From Argyresthia goedartella (lineage: Eukaryota; Arthropoda; Insecta; Lepidoptera; Argyresthiidae): a stretch of DNA of 64,000 nt. The stretch covers positions 22,290,715-22,354,714 of the forward strand of contig OX463829.1 in NCBI GenBank assembly GCA_949825045.1. The letters run 5' to 3'. Made by a program: the position numbers and the translations under genes. Positions 26,764-38,800 of the stretch are shown one piece after another. Positions within the stretch are counted from its first letter, which is position 1; every line of letters begins with the position of its first letter. The notes under the pieces are model-generated. The model saw only the letters and a program-made list of their open reading frames with translations, made no database searches and was not told the DNA's origin.

Positions 26764-28647
26764 ATGGATTTCGACGATATTCAAACTGATAATTCCTTGC
26801 AAGAATTATTTGCCTGTCGCGCTTGTCTAGCCACGGATATAAAGCTTTTCGACATCCACGAATGCGATCTGGCTGAGACCTTCGAGGCTGTGATGGGATA
26901 TTCCGTGCCGCCGGATGACGGACTGCCGCAACATCTTTGTCACTACTGCTTCGCTTTAATGCAGAAGTATGCATTGTTCCGAGAAAGGTGCAAGAGGTCC
27001 CATGAAGTTCTGCAGACTTCTGTGCTCATGAATCAGCCGATAACCACAGACTATCTCAGAATCATCGACAGAGATGTAGAACGGCTTTCCTTACCGCTGG
27101 TCCTCCAGCCAACGGGTATGATCGATTATGAGATATATGAAGACGTAGAGATTTTACCTGGCACCATCAAGTACATGCCAGTATCAACTGTGAAGCCTGG
27201 GAAGCAATCCAAAATGGATATTGTAAAAGAAGAAGTAATCTATGAAGAACCCATGAACCAGGAAGATTATGATACAGTATTAGAACATGACTATTTACTT
27301 GCTGTAGGGGACATTGAAGAAGAGAAGGTTAATTTGAAAGAAGTCAATGTTAAATCGGAAGATTCAACAAATACGATCCAAAGAGATTGTAAGAAAAAGA
27401 TTTACCTAGTGACTGATCATCCAAATATTGAAATTGTGACACTAACTAAGGAGCAGCAAATAGCAGAGGTTGAGGAAAGAAAGAACTCTGTGAACTATAT
27501 GTCAGCTTTACACAAATGTGATAAGTGTAACAAGGGATTTCCAACTGCTACTACTTACAGGAATCACATGACCTACCATACAACTGCATCTGGAGATGTT
27601 GTTTGTGAGATCTGTGATCTGCACTTTGGCACCACTGCCAAGCTGGCAATACATGTTGCTAATCTGCATGAATGCAAGTTTGTGTGCAAACTCTGCCACC
27701 ACTTGACGGGCTCCAGTAACCGTGCCTTGGATCATCAGAAGTGGCACGAAGGACAAACATATGACTGTCATTACTGTGATGAGAGCTTCAAAAGCTCATC
27801 AGCTTGTATGATGCACATTCGCAATAGTCATCCCTCTAACTATATCTGTGACATTTGTGACCAAAGATTCCAGACCAGGCGTGAGTACAGTGAACATTGC
27901 AATAGGAAGCATCAATTATCCTCTACTGAAACATGGTTGTTTTGCCAGGAGTGTGAAATGGACTTCCAAGGTTTGGATGCCTTCAACAAACATACTGATA
28001 CATCCTCCAGACATACAGAGGATGGAGGTAACTTCTACCAGAGCTGTCCAACTTGTGGCGAAAGTTTCGAAACTGAAGACTGCCTTAAAAAACATGAGAT
28101 TGTGCATGTGCACGCTCCCTCCAAGTGCCCAGAGTGCTCACAAGAGTTCCCGACTCAGGGGGAATTGTCACAGCACTGCATAGATATTCATCTTGATCAA
28201 GATGTTTCAACAGAGCCACGGTTTCTGTGCGAAATCTGCGGACGCAAGTTGACATCCAACATCAAGCTGCTGATCCATAGGAACATGCACACGGCTGACA
28301 AGCCGTTCATTTGTCCATTCTGTAAGAAGGCTTTTAAATTCCCACAGTATTTGCAGATTCATGTCCGAATTCACACTGGCGAACGCCCTTATGTGTGCAA
28401 TATTTGTTCAGCAGCCTTCCAAGCCAAGGCTAATTTGAACAGACATTATAAGGTTCACACCGGCGATAAACCATATACTTGCGATCTCTGTGGAAAATGT
28501 TTTACTCAATCCAACTCTATGAAGCTCCATGTGAAGACTGTGCACCTAAAAATGCCTGACCCTTACAAGCACCGTCGCAAACTGTACCGTCATAGGAGCA
28601 AACAGCCCACAGTAAAAATCAGCGAAGATGCTGACAGCCGAAATTGA
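26764..28647 (+). CDS. ZAD + 12x C2H2 zinc-finger protein
   Basis: A single uninterrupted exon of 627 residues. Residues about 18-92 form an insect zinc-finger-associated domain (CRACLA...LPQHLCHYCF), which binds zinc and dimerises. Residues about 150-240 are acidic and probably disordered. From about residue 248 to 594 there are twelve C2H2 fingers, the last three joined by TGERPY/TGDKPY-type linkers typical of DNA binding. Finger 3 (FVCKLCHHLTG...) lacks the usual aromatic. The C terminus is basic. ZAD-ZNF proteins are an insect-expanded set of nuclear DNA-binding regulators, and the target cannot be told from sequence. The ATG at 26764 gives the ZAD its normal N-terminal position. The gene looks intact and unlike the transposon debris around it. 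Confidence 0.93.
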   Translation: MDFDDIQTDNSLQELFACRACLATDIKLFDIHECDLAETFEAVMGYSVPPDDGLPQHLCHYCFALMQKYALFRERCKRSHEVLQTSVLMNQPITTDYLRIIDRDVERLSLPLVLQPTGMIDYEIYEDVEILPGTIKYMPVSTVKPGKQSKMDIVKEEVIYEEPMNQEDYDTVLEHDYLLAVGDIEEEKVNLKEVNVKSEDSTNTIQRDCKKKIYLVTDHPNIEIVTLTKEQQIAEVEERKNSVNYMSALHKCDKCNKGFPTATTYRNHMTYHTTASGDVVCEICDLHFGTTAKLAIHVANLHECKFVCKLCHHLTGSSNRALDHQKWHEGQTYDCHYCDESFKSSSACMMHIRNSHPSNYICDICDQRFQTRREYSEHCNRKHQLSSTETWLFCQECEMDFQGLDAFNKHTDTSSRHTEDGGNFYQSCPTCGESFETEDCLKKHEIVHVHAPSKCPECSQEFPTQGELSQHCIDIHLDQDVSTEPRFLCEICGRKLTSNIKLLIHRNMHTADKPFICPFCKKAFKFPQYLQIHVRIHTGERPYVCNICSAAFQAKANLNRHYKVHTGDKPYTCDLCGKCFTQSNSMKLHVKTVHLKMPDPYKHRRKLYRHRSKQPTVKISEDADSRN

Positions 28648-28752
28648 TAAGCCTAGAAATAATATTAATATTTCTATTATCGCTATTTTATTGATGTCAT
28701 GTTATGTTTTTAAATTAAGATTATCTTGGAGAATCAAGTTTCATTTAATTAA

Positions 28753-28758
28753 AATAAA
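28753..28758 (+). promoter_or_regulatory. candidate polyadenylation signal of the ZAD gene
   Basis: AATAAA about 105 bp after the stop codon. Confidence 0.55.
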
Positions 28759-28795
28759 ATTCACATAATCGATTTTTTTCGGCTAGTATTTAATC

Positions 28796-29031
28796 GCACA
28801 TCAAAAATACTGATTTGCACAGCAAAAAAGGATCAACAAAAACAATTTTTATGTTTTAAATATTTGATGTGTACTTTAGTTTGTTATAAATATTTTTTGT
28901 TGTTCATACATGTTCAACCTAACACGAAGGATAAAGGGTGTTTCGCTCCGCTCACCCCCTTTGCCCTTCACCTAAGCTACCGCAGCATTTTGCCCTGATA
29001 TTTGCTGTGCAAATCAGTATTTTTGATGTGC
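28796..29031. repeat. MITE-like element with perfect 31-bp inverted ends
   Basis: 28796-28826 and 29001-29031 are exact inverted copies (start gcacatcaaaaatactg). The middle is AT-rich with a short GC patch. tttaat occurs just outside both ends and may be remains of a target duplication. It lies 150 bp beyond the stop codon of the ZAD gene and could enter its 3' UTR. Confidence 0.85.
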
Positions 29032-29308
29032 AGTTTAATATTTCCAATTTTTTTCTACATTTTCCGTACCTCGATTGTATAGGTGATACTCTTATATAAG
29101 ACAAATCAAAGTGTAATATAGAGACTGTAAATAAAATTATCTTTTATTACATTGTACACGAAATAAATGTCACAGGATATTGAGAGTTCATACGTAAGTG
29201 TTCTTCAGAAACGATAATAACATTATTTCATTACCTTTACTACCTATAGAAATATCTTGCAAAATCTTGCTCCTCCTTGTGCCTCAGTTATATACCTAAT
29301 ATCAAAAT

Positions 29309-29831
29309 TAGAGATGCCACGAATATTCGACAACTATTCGGTATTCGGCCTATTCGGTAATTTTTTTGATATTCGGTATTCGGCCGGATAGTAAGAAACA
29401 TTCGGCCGAATACCGAATAGCAAAATAGAAAAAAAAAACACATTGAAAAATCAAAATAAATATATTACACCATCCATTGGTGTAAGTTTTTATCAAACAC
29501 ATTCCAAACATTACTATAATAATCATCATTATTATTTATTTTAACGAAATAATTACATGATTGTTGAACCACCTTGTGTTTTTTCACGAAAATAAACCAA
29601 CCGAAACAGATAATGCATGCGTGAGTCACTCGTGCAAATTAGACATGAAAAAAACTAGATTCCCCCCGCACTCCCCCGCCCGCACGCAGTGACCTTACAA
29701 TGCCGGTCGTAACTTGTCAAGTTGTCACTCCCGAAATTAGGTAACGTCCTGCAGCATATTCGTTCGGGGCTTCAGCCAAGAGCGGCGCCGAATATTCGGT
29801 ATTCGGCAAAATCACTATTCGGGCATCTCTA
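29309..29831. mobile_element. hAT-type MITE with perfect 8-bp target duplication
   Basis: Ends tagagatgcc and ggcatctcta, with ATCAAAAT directly repeated at 29301-29308 and 29832-29839. Inside there are many attcggtattcgg/ccgaataccgaatag motifs at both ends. No coding capacity. The 8-bp duplication and the end sequence place it in hAT. Confidence 0.92.
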
Positions 29832-29872
29832 ATCAAAATACACTTTACATCCTCAATGGAAAGGCTATAACT

Positions 29873-32800
29873 TTACTGGTAAGGATATAACATGGCGACG
29901 GCCGGGTCTTCAGTCTCGAATGTGATAAGAACGTCCTTGAATTTGTCCAGCAGCTGCATTAGTTGCGAGCGAGTGACATTCTCCATGTACATGATTTCCT
30001 CTAGATGGTGGTCCCCGCGGAAGTACCCTGCAGTGCATAGACAAAACAAAACTAGAGAAACTCCATCATACTCCATGCTGCATAGTAATGGACCTTTGTG
30101 CCGATTACACGAGGCGGATTTCTTCAGCGGTTTAGGCATGAAAACATAACACACGTACTAGACAGTATTTGTAAGTTTATCATTAGTACCCGTTTGTTTT
30201 GAGATTGCCGTTACCTCCTGCCGCTCTCCCTCGCATATCGGTCCGAACGGGAGGTAACGGCAATCTCGAAGTGTGCGAGCCTCCAGAAACCACAAAGAAC
30301 GGAGGATCATTTCACATACACCAGGTTTTAGAGCACAAATGGAGCACGCTGACTGCCATGTACCTGAATTAGAGCCTCAATAGAAACTGCGCTACAAGCT
30401 AAAAACCGTGGGCTTGCTGGGGAAAATCCCGCCAGCAACCCCAAGCTGGATATCCAAGACCACTTGCGATTCCTTAGAATGGTGCTACTCAAGTTTTAAA
30501 GCATATTGTAGCACTCCACTGCCAAATTTCCAACTTTGAAGCCTGAAGATTGAACGAGATAAAAGTCAATAACCGTGAGGTTGCTGGCGTCCGCCGACCA
30601 ACAGAATCCCCAGACAGATTTCGAGAACTACTGAATGCACTCTTCGTTAATATCTCTAATTGCCGGTAATTAAAGCATAATGGCGCGACCGCACGCTCGG
30701 CAAGCCTCCACAAGCCGTCACAATTTCAATCGTGTGGTGTGGAGAGGTCGTTTGGCATGGCTTGCGATAGCTTTTGGCCGATCCGATCGAGTGTCGGTTT
30801 TTTGGTCACAAGTCAAAGGGATTTGCCGCAAGCGCTTGTGCGACGCCTCCACACGCTTGTGCCTAATTGCGAATTCCTTCTCGTTTGGGTAGCGGTGGCG
30901 GACAGACGTGTAACTTGACGTAAAAATATGACTGACTAGTCAACTCACTACGCCCTGAACTTCCTGGAATGTTACCAGGATGAGCCATGCATTTGGGACC
31001 CGGGCAATAATGCTCACAAGGATAAAAGAAAAGTAGCCGATGCATAGTTTTAGCATTTGGAAAACATTTACATACAGACACATACATTGCTTCTGGCCCT
31101 ACACTAGGAAACCCTGTGTTGTGAAACAGCAACGTCGTCGGAAATACGTAAACATCCAAGTCCTGGGGTTATTTTTTCTTCCTCCACAGCCGGGATTCGA
31201 ATCCAGGGCCACTGGTAACTTATTAAATAAACCAGGAGGCCGAAAGCGCTATTTTGGAAAATGAGCAAACGTCTATGTTTCGGTTTCGGTTCAGTTCTGT
31301 TGTAATTCAGTTTTGATTTGGTTCAATGAAATTCGAAAATGAAAACCAAGAAAGAAATTCTTATGGCCACTTTCAGAAACAATTTGAAAAAGTTACTTTA
31401 CTTATAATTAAAATAACTTACGCCAAATGTTATGGCCGACGCAATAACTTCGACGCCCGCATGCTTGCTCGCTGACAACAAACTGACGCACTCACAAGCA
31501 TATGGATGGCATAGTTTGATTCCATCCACACGCTTGCGAGTTTGTACAGTTTGTAGTGGCAGTGGTAGTGGCAAGTGGCAAGCGTCCGGACGAGGCATCA
31601 GGCTCCAAATCGTTCGTTACCGTCTGTTCAGTACTTTTTGAATAATAAGCCTTTAAAGCCCTTGAGTTGCTGGCGTCCACGCCAACAACAGCAACCCCTG
31701 GTCGATATCAAGTGTTAAGATATGTGACCTGCTTTGTCCAGTTTTGAATAGAAGCTCTTTGGTTAGGCTTTACGTCAAGCTAGTGTCAGATGTCGTTTGA
31801 GTTCTAAGTGACATGTAATTGTCAATAAGGACTTCACAATATTGTAGCGAAAAGTAAACAGCGTATTTCCAACAAGAACTCTTACTCTTACTACTTTACT
31901 CCTTCGGATCCAAGATCCTCACGGCAGACCTCTGAACATCATCTATTAACATCAAGAACTTCATATCAACCACTTTGAACTATCGTTGTCACGCTAAAAC
32001 TCATTCGGAACGACCTCGTAGGCGCGTAGGACATCGCGATAAAAGTAGATGATAACATGGTAACTGCTAGCGCCATCTTACTTTTCACTACCTAAAGTAA
32101 AATGGCGATACACGATAGCACGCTATCTACGATATCAAGTCGCGGGCACACTATATAATAAATTGTGTTGGATACGCACTTATGCTGCGCGTGACTATAT
32201 CACTTGTATTAAGTTGTATTTAGTAGGAATATAATACTATATTTTAAATACACAAGAAAGTTTTGTTTTATTAAACCATTTCAGTCCATCTAGAAACAAA
32301 TGCCCTACCTAACTCACTAAATTAATGTGCGTTGTAAATACCTTTCCATAAACTTAATTATGCAGACCCCCCGTCTATAATTATGGAATGGTCATGTTAA
32401 TCACAGAGGAAAATCAGTTACCGCAGGGCCTAGCTTTTTAGATGATTTGGAGCCTAATGCTCTATTTGTGACCGTCAGTTTGAGACATTACCGAAGAGTC
32501 TGCATCCAGTAGTTCTTGATATCGGCCAGGGGTTGCTGTAGGCGTGGACGCCAGCATCTTCAGGCCTTTAAAGGCTTATTATTATTGAAAAAATACTGAA
32601 CAGACGGTAATGAAGGATTTGGAGCCCGATGCTCTAATTTGTTACCTTCAATTTGAGATATTAACGAAGAGTCTTCATTCAATAGTTCTCGAAATCTATA
32701 TGGGTTTCTATAGGCCGACGGACGCTAGCAACCCCACGGTTATTGGCTTGTATCTCGTTCAATCTTCAGGCTTCGAACATTTGGCAGCGGAGTGCTACAA

Positions 32801-35800
32801 TATGCTTTAAAACTTGATAAGCACCATTCTAAGTAATCGCAAGTGGTCTTGGAGATCAAGCTTGAGGTTGCTGACGGGATTTCCCCAGCAAGCCCACGGT
32901 TTTTAGGTTGTAGCGCTCTAATTCAGAGGCTCTAATTCAGGCACATGGCAGTCAGCGTGCTCCATTTGTGCTCTAAAACCTGGTGTATGTGCCAAGCTCC
33001 TCCGTTCTTTGGGGTTTCTGGTGACACGCGCATAATCTCGAAACATACGGCTAGTAGCACAGACCATACATATACGTAGGCGCAGCAAGCACCCCAATAT
33101 GTATGCGAATCGACCGGGTCAATTTTTCAATACAAAAAACGTCTGTCATTTCGAACAGTCATAACAAATACACTCTTATCTAATAAAAGCTACTGAGCAG
33201 TGGTGAGGAACTATCGTATGACACGCGAAGCAGATGCTTTGCTGCGTCTACCTACTCCATACTCTTCTTCCCACAAATAGCTTCGGGCTCCACACTAGAA
33301 CACCCCGCGAGGGAACAAACAACCATCCGGGACATGCCGGCGGCTACGCTAGCCCGCACCTTTCTTGTGCAGCTGCGCCAACAGCAGCACGTCCTGCGGC
33401 TCCCTGGCGGCGGGCAGGCGCGCGAGTGCGGCACGCTCGGCCGCACTGAAGGCGGCGAGTGGCGGCGGTGCGCACTCGCCGAGCGGCCCCGACCACACCG
33501 TGGGCGACTGGAAACTGCGGAGGGGTGAGGTGGCGTCGAGACAGGGCAAACATTTGTGTACCCACCGAGTCTGGCCATAATTCTGTCCCAAGTTTTAAAA
33601 TTACGATAATTTAATATAGTGTCAGTTATTGCTCATTACCTACATAGGGTTCGGTCTCCTGGAAAACCCTTATTTGATCGTATCAATCCCAGCTGGAGAT
33701 GGAGTGGGGTCTACAAGAGAATCGTGACGCAAACATCGCGCTTCACAAATGTAACAAAATATATTCGTAAAACCCCTCTTTTGCTTGTACTCACTATACA
33801 CACGTACAGTGTGTACAAGCAAAAGAGATTTTGAATGTTCATCTGATCAAATAGGAAATAATTAATATTATTGAAATATATTTTTCACACCTTTGCTCCA
33901 CGACGAGAGGGAGCAAAATGCTACTTTTCTGTTCAAGCTACTTTTTTAATTTATTCATTGGCATGCAGCATTTACGCAATGTGCCAATTGAACACAGATC
34001 AAAATAATAGAATGTAATTATGAAATTACATTAGAATCGACAACGATGACGTAGTCGATTAAAAATGAACATGGTTCAGTTTTAACTTTAACAATGTTAT
34101 ATCAAAATTTATTAATTTTTCGTAATATTTAAAAAAATGTCACAATAAATTATATGTTTTGCTGAAATCAAAACTATCGATGACTGTTATTGTGATATAA
34201 TGAATATTGATATCCGAAACCATTGTAATATTCGATGCGATTATTTTTACACAATAGTAAAAGTAGACAGGAATATTTTATCTGTCTGTCTTATTTTGTC
34301 TGACCTTTACGTAATCCTTCACAATCCGTCATTATATAAGAAAAATGTTTGCGTTGTTCGATTACTGTAAAAGTGGTAAAAGTATAATTCAAAGTATAGT
34401 TATTTAATTTTTTTAGAGCAATTTAAATTTTCCTCATAGTCGGTGTGAAAAGTTGTATGTGTCACTCAGGAACAAAATTATTTTCGTCATGGGCGTTAAC
34501 GCTTGAATCCTTAGTTACGCTCAGGATTCTAACTTAGAATCCCTCGCTACGCTCAGGATTATATCGTAGAATCCTTCCCTTCACTCTGGATTCAATGTAC
34601 CGCCCTCGCCGTAAATACATCATTTTGCTCCCTTGTGACACAAATAACTATTGGTTATTTTTGACTTTCTAAATATTACTTAGACACAATTTCCCTTAGG
34701 ACAAAATTTATGGCTAGACTAGGTACATACAGATGACTACACTTTAGAGTTTGTTTTACTTTCAGTCCATACAACGGTTATCATCTTTGTCTAAGATTTT
34801 TTAATTTTTAACTAACAGTCGAAAATTTGTATGTAGAAATAAAATCTTTACAAAATAATCATCACACTGCAGACTAACATTGTCGTAATAACTAAAACAT
34901 GCCTAAGATGCATTTAATATTGAATGAACTCTCCCCCCCTCTAGTGAGTTTGGTGCGACTCTCTCCCCTGTCACATAAACACAAAACATAAACATTTATA
35001 TACCGGCACTTACATTGTTGCTGACCCCACTCTGGGATACAATGTGTCGTGGGAACCAGTAACAGCGAACCTCACATATAAACATCCAAGACCTGGGATT
35101 TTTCTTTTTTATCCCCAGCTGGGGATCGAACCTGGGACCTCTCAAGCATGGTTGGCAGAGCGACAACCGCAGCGCCACTATCGATCCTTTTACCCTAACA
35201 CACACACACACACAACTAAACACTAAGCATGCGACGGGGTACGGGGAGTTAATTCTTAACGTACCTCATTTCGTTTTGCACCTTGAGATTCAAAGAGATT
35301 CCATTCCGCTTCTCCCGAGAACTGTTAAACGTCACATTATTAGTCTTCTGTTTTGGCGACAAATCCGGTCCTTCGAAGCGGTCCTCATCACTACTCGAAT
35401 CCTTCAACGAAGTGGTCTCAGTCGTTTTCAAAGACAGGTCGGATAGTCTCGTTTTCAAAGGCTTTGGTTTATCTGGGTTCAAATTCTCCTTATCTTCGTA
35501 ACCTTCGATAAGTCCGTTGATTTCAACTCCGTTCGTGATGTTATTAGAGATGCCACTGTCGACTGAATTCCCGTGAGCTTTCTTATCGATGTCTGTGTTT
35601 TCCTTCAGGCTGCTGGTCTCCGTCATGCCTTCAACCACGTCTACACCGCAGTCGTCAAACGAATGGTTCGCGGAGTCGGCTTCCTCTAGTTTCTTCGCGT
35701 TATCCGATTCAATGACTATAGGTTTCGTGTGCGAGAAGTCTGTCTGGTTCAGATTGTTTTGTGTCGGGTAGTCTTCATCTGAGCCTGGGAATGTGTTTGT

Positions 35801-38800
35801 GTTGGTTACCAGCTTGACAGGTTCTGGTATGTGCATGATGTTGAGAGAGGATTGTGAAACGCTGCAGGATTGGTTGTTATGATTATTGTTGTTCATGTTG
35901 TGTTTCTCACAGTAGTACTCTTTTCCGTCTGGAATGGGAGACATTTAATAAGTTTGGTTTATATCAACAAATTCCGCAAATTAAATACAAGTTTACACAT
36001 GTCAGTGACATTCTCACATCACTGATTCTCACATCACTGTTCTAACACAAAATAAAAAACAGTCAAGTGCGGGTTGGACGTGTACAAGAAGGGTTCCGTA
36101 TAAACCCAAAAAAGACGACTCTTGTATGGGGAACCCTTTTATTGTTTTTAATTGAGTAGTTTATAATTTTACTTTATTGCATAAATAAATATAAAAAGTA
36201 ACATTAACAGAAAACACATGTACAATTAATTACTCTAAAAAGATATTTTCCTAGCAAACGCCGAAGTTTGCTAGTTAGTTAGCTATTAGGAGGCACGATT
36301 TTAAGAGAGGGAAGTCAATGCACAAAAACAATAATAACGAAACTATAATAGAACATACAGGGTGTTGTTCTGTTATCTGACGCACGGCTCAAAGGTGATT
36401 ATTTACACGATACTAAAGCTAAAAAAAAATTGTTTAGACAAAATACCCAAAAATCATGAAATTGTGGCTTTTCTTCTATTGCTGGATATTGCTAAGGGGC
36501 TCGCCCTGCGGGGTAGGGACCGTGCGGAGCGGGGGCAGATGAAATGGGCAGGTCTGCGCTCACGGCGCGGCGCCACGCACGCCAGTCAGTCTGCGAGCTA
36601 CCTGGACGGCGGCGAACGGGCTAATACGCGTCACTCGTGTCCGCGAATACCTTAACGTCCTGCGACCTACGCTAAGAACAGACGCAACCCACTGAATCCT
36701 AGTGTAGGGCCAGAAGCAATTAATGAGTCTGTATGTAAATGTTTGCTTTGTGTCACTTTTGATCCGCACCGCCAAAAGCCGCCTTCAAAGAAAGCCGTCG
36801 CCTTCCGCCGGAACGCGGCATTCTTTGATAAAACGTGGCGCTTGTTTCTTAGTGGGTGTTGACGTTGCGCCTAATATAGTTTTTTTGGGCATTGAAAATT
36901 AAAAGATTGTTGCATAAACTCAGTGTAAGAGTTGCCGTGGGGTAGCCGGGCGGGGTATGCTCAACCGTAATGTACCTACCTACCTATGTCTACATGTGGC
37001 GGTTGTAGCATTTTGATAGGAATGTGATTCTGATTGTATTGTATTGTACAGGTGACGCCAAGTTTGTCTGTTCCTAGGTAAATGCCAGGTGGAGAGGGTA
37101 TCAACTCTTGTTGCATAGGAAGTCTCTATCTCCCTAGGGAGGTTACACCCTCCACGCGGCATTCAGGGACAGATAACTTTGGTGTCACCTGTATACACCT
37201 ATCTGCCTTGCTTGACATCGATCGTGACCGTGACGTTGCTGTAAGGACCGGCCTAAACTTATTAGGTCCTAAGCCCGAAAGAGTATAAGGTAAAAGCGAA
37301 TCATTCTTTTTATTGCGACCATTTCGGTGAGCACGACCAGGCAAGGTCAGTAGCGGCGCGCGCGCGATTTGTGGGCCAGCCGCGGCCGGGGGTGTCCGTT
37401 GCGGTAATTTCAGGACAAATTTAGCACCGCAATTTGTAAATCAAAATTATGTGCAGGAAAAATAAAACTATGTTTTAGTTACAAGGATACGTAAACTATC
37501 GCCCCTGAATCCGGCGTAAGATTACAAAACAACATATATGAATAAATTAAGTATCTATAAAACACAGAATATACTTTACACCTAACTATAAATAAGTACC
37601 AATATATGTACCTACATACATATAATTATTTACATTCATTAACTATCATGAAAGAGAGAGGTAGTGCTTTTTTAGCCGGTTTTGATACAGAAAAAAACGG
37701 TTTTGGTCTGTCGAGACAGTGCAAGGAAGGGTGTTCCACGGTTGGAGCGGTTGCAACCGTTGTTTGTTTATTATTTGTTGCTCTCCGGCATTCTGTGAGA
37801 ATTTCAAGTCTCTACCCCATCATGCGATACAGCCCGCTGACGGGACGAATAGACAGACGGACGGAAAGATGGACGGTCGGACCACGGAGGCTTTGTAATA
37901 GGGTCCCGTTTGGCGTTTCAAAATAACTGAACTATCATCAGCCCTGTTTTAAAGCCATTTTGCATTCAAAATGGCTTTAAAACACGGTTGATATTAAGTG
38001 ATATTTTAATTTTTTCCTGTGTTGCGTTCAGCAGAAAAGCAATCTGTTAAGTTTTAGCGGGGTGGCCGGGCGTGGCACAGACCAGGGAAGTGTGGACTCG
38101 AAGGAGGGAGGCCTATGCCCAGCAGTGGGATGGCTATATTATATTACACCGTAAATGCTACATTAAAAAACCAAACTGGCTACCCACCACTATCGAGTCC
38201 CCACTGCGCACTATTGAAGTGCACGTACGTATGCAGCTGCAGCAACAGTCGCCGCTGCAACAGCCACGCCACGACGCGCGGCAGCCGCGTGACGTCAGCG
38301 CCGCCGCCGGCACCGCGTGCGTGGTACCAGAGCGGTGCCGGCAGGGAGAACTCGCTTAGGATCTGTGTTGAGCAACGCAACTCGATGTTGTGATATTGCA
38401 ATCTTAGTCTTCCTTTTCACCCAATTGCGATAAACCTAAACATGTACCTATTGCAGGAGAAGAAACAGCGACGTCGCACACATATAAACATCCAAGACCT
38501 GGGTTTTTAGCCCTTGTTCCTTGGAGATAACTATGGTCAGGCAACTGATTATCTGTGAAGTTTTTTTTTCCTCAGAGATAGCTAGTTATCTCCAAGGATA
38601 TGTGTTGCCTCGCCGATAACTGTATTTTTAACACGCTTTTATTAGCTTGGGTTGTATGTATGTATGTATCTATGTATGTAACGGAATCTTTGAACTTAAT
38701 TTTCACCAGTTTCCAGAAGTCTGATTAATTTGAAACTTTGCATACGTATCAAGGACCGATGACAATGCAATAATTTGATAACAGTTTCCCATTATCCTTA

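Larger units (their letters stand above)
30262..33050. mobile_element. foldback element with ~500-bp modular inverted arms
   Basis: The left arm (30262-30672, resuming at 31588-31712) matches the right arm (33050 down to about 32515) in inverted orientation with scattered differences. Both arms are made of diverged ~130-165 bp modules, each with a small internal palindrome around ttgctggcg/cgccagcaac. A 915-bp insertion splits the left arm. The centre (31740-32400) is unrelated to the arms. No transposase is seen. It sits in an NPRL3 intron. A separate 18-bp hairpin (30201-30218 with 30250-30267) abuts the left end. Confidence 0.75.

Noticed and set aside
31846..32285. Centre of the first foldback as a complete solo LTR
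   Set aside because: No second copy, no clear CA end and no target duplication could be found, so it is listed only as a weak fragment.
33252..33578. 108-codon minus-strand frame over the NPRL3 exon
   Set aside because: It is a different frame from the one that continues in phase into the HHLEEIMY exon, so it is a shadow in a GC-rich exon.
35283..35771. Plus-strand frames over the disordered exon candidate
   Set aside because: No domain, and they lie opposite a block with proper splice signals on the minus strand.
36362..36655. 97-codon GC-rich frame
   Set aside because: It has no domain, atypical composition and no splice support, and is probably chance in a GC-rich repeat.
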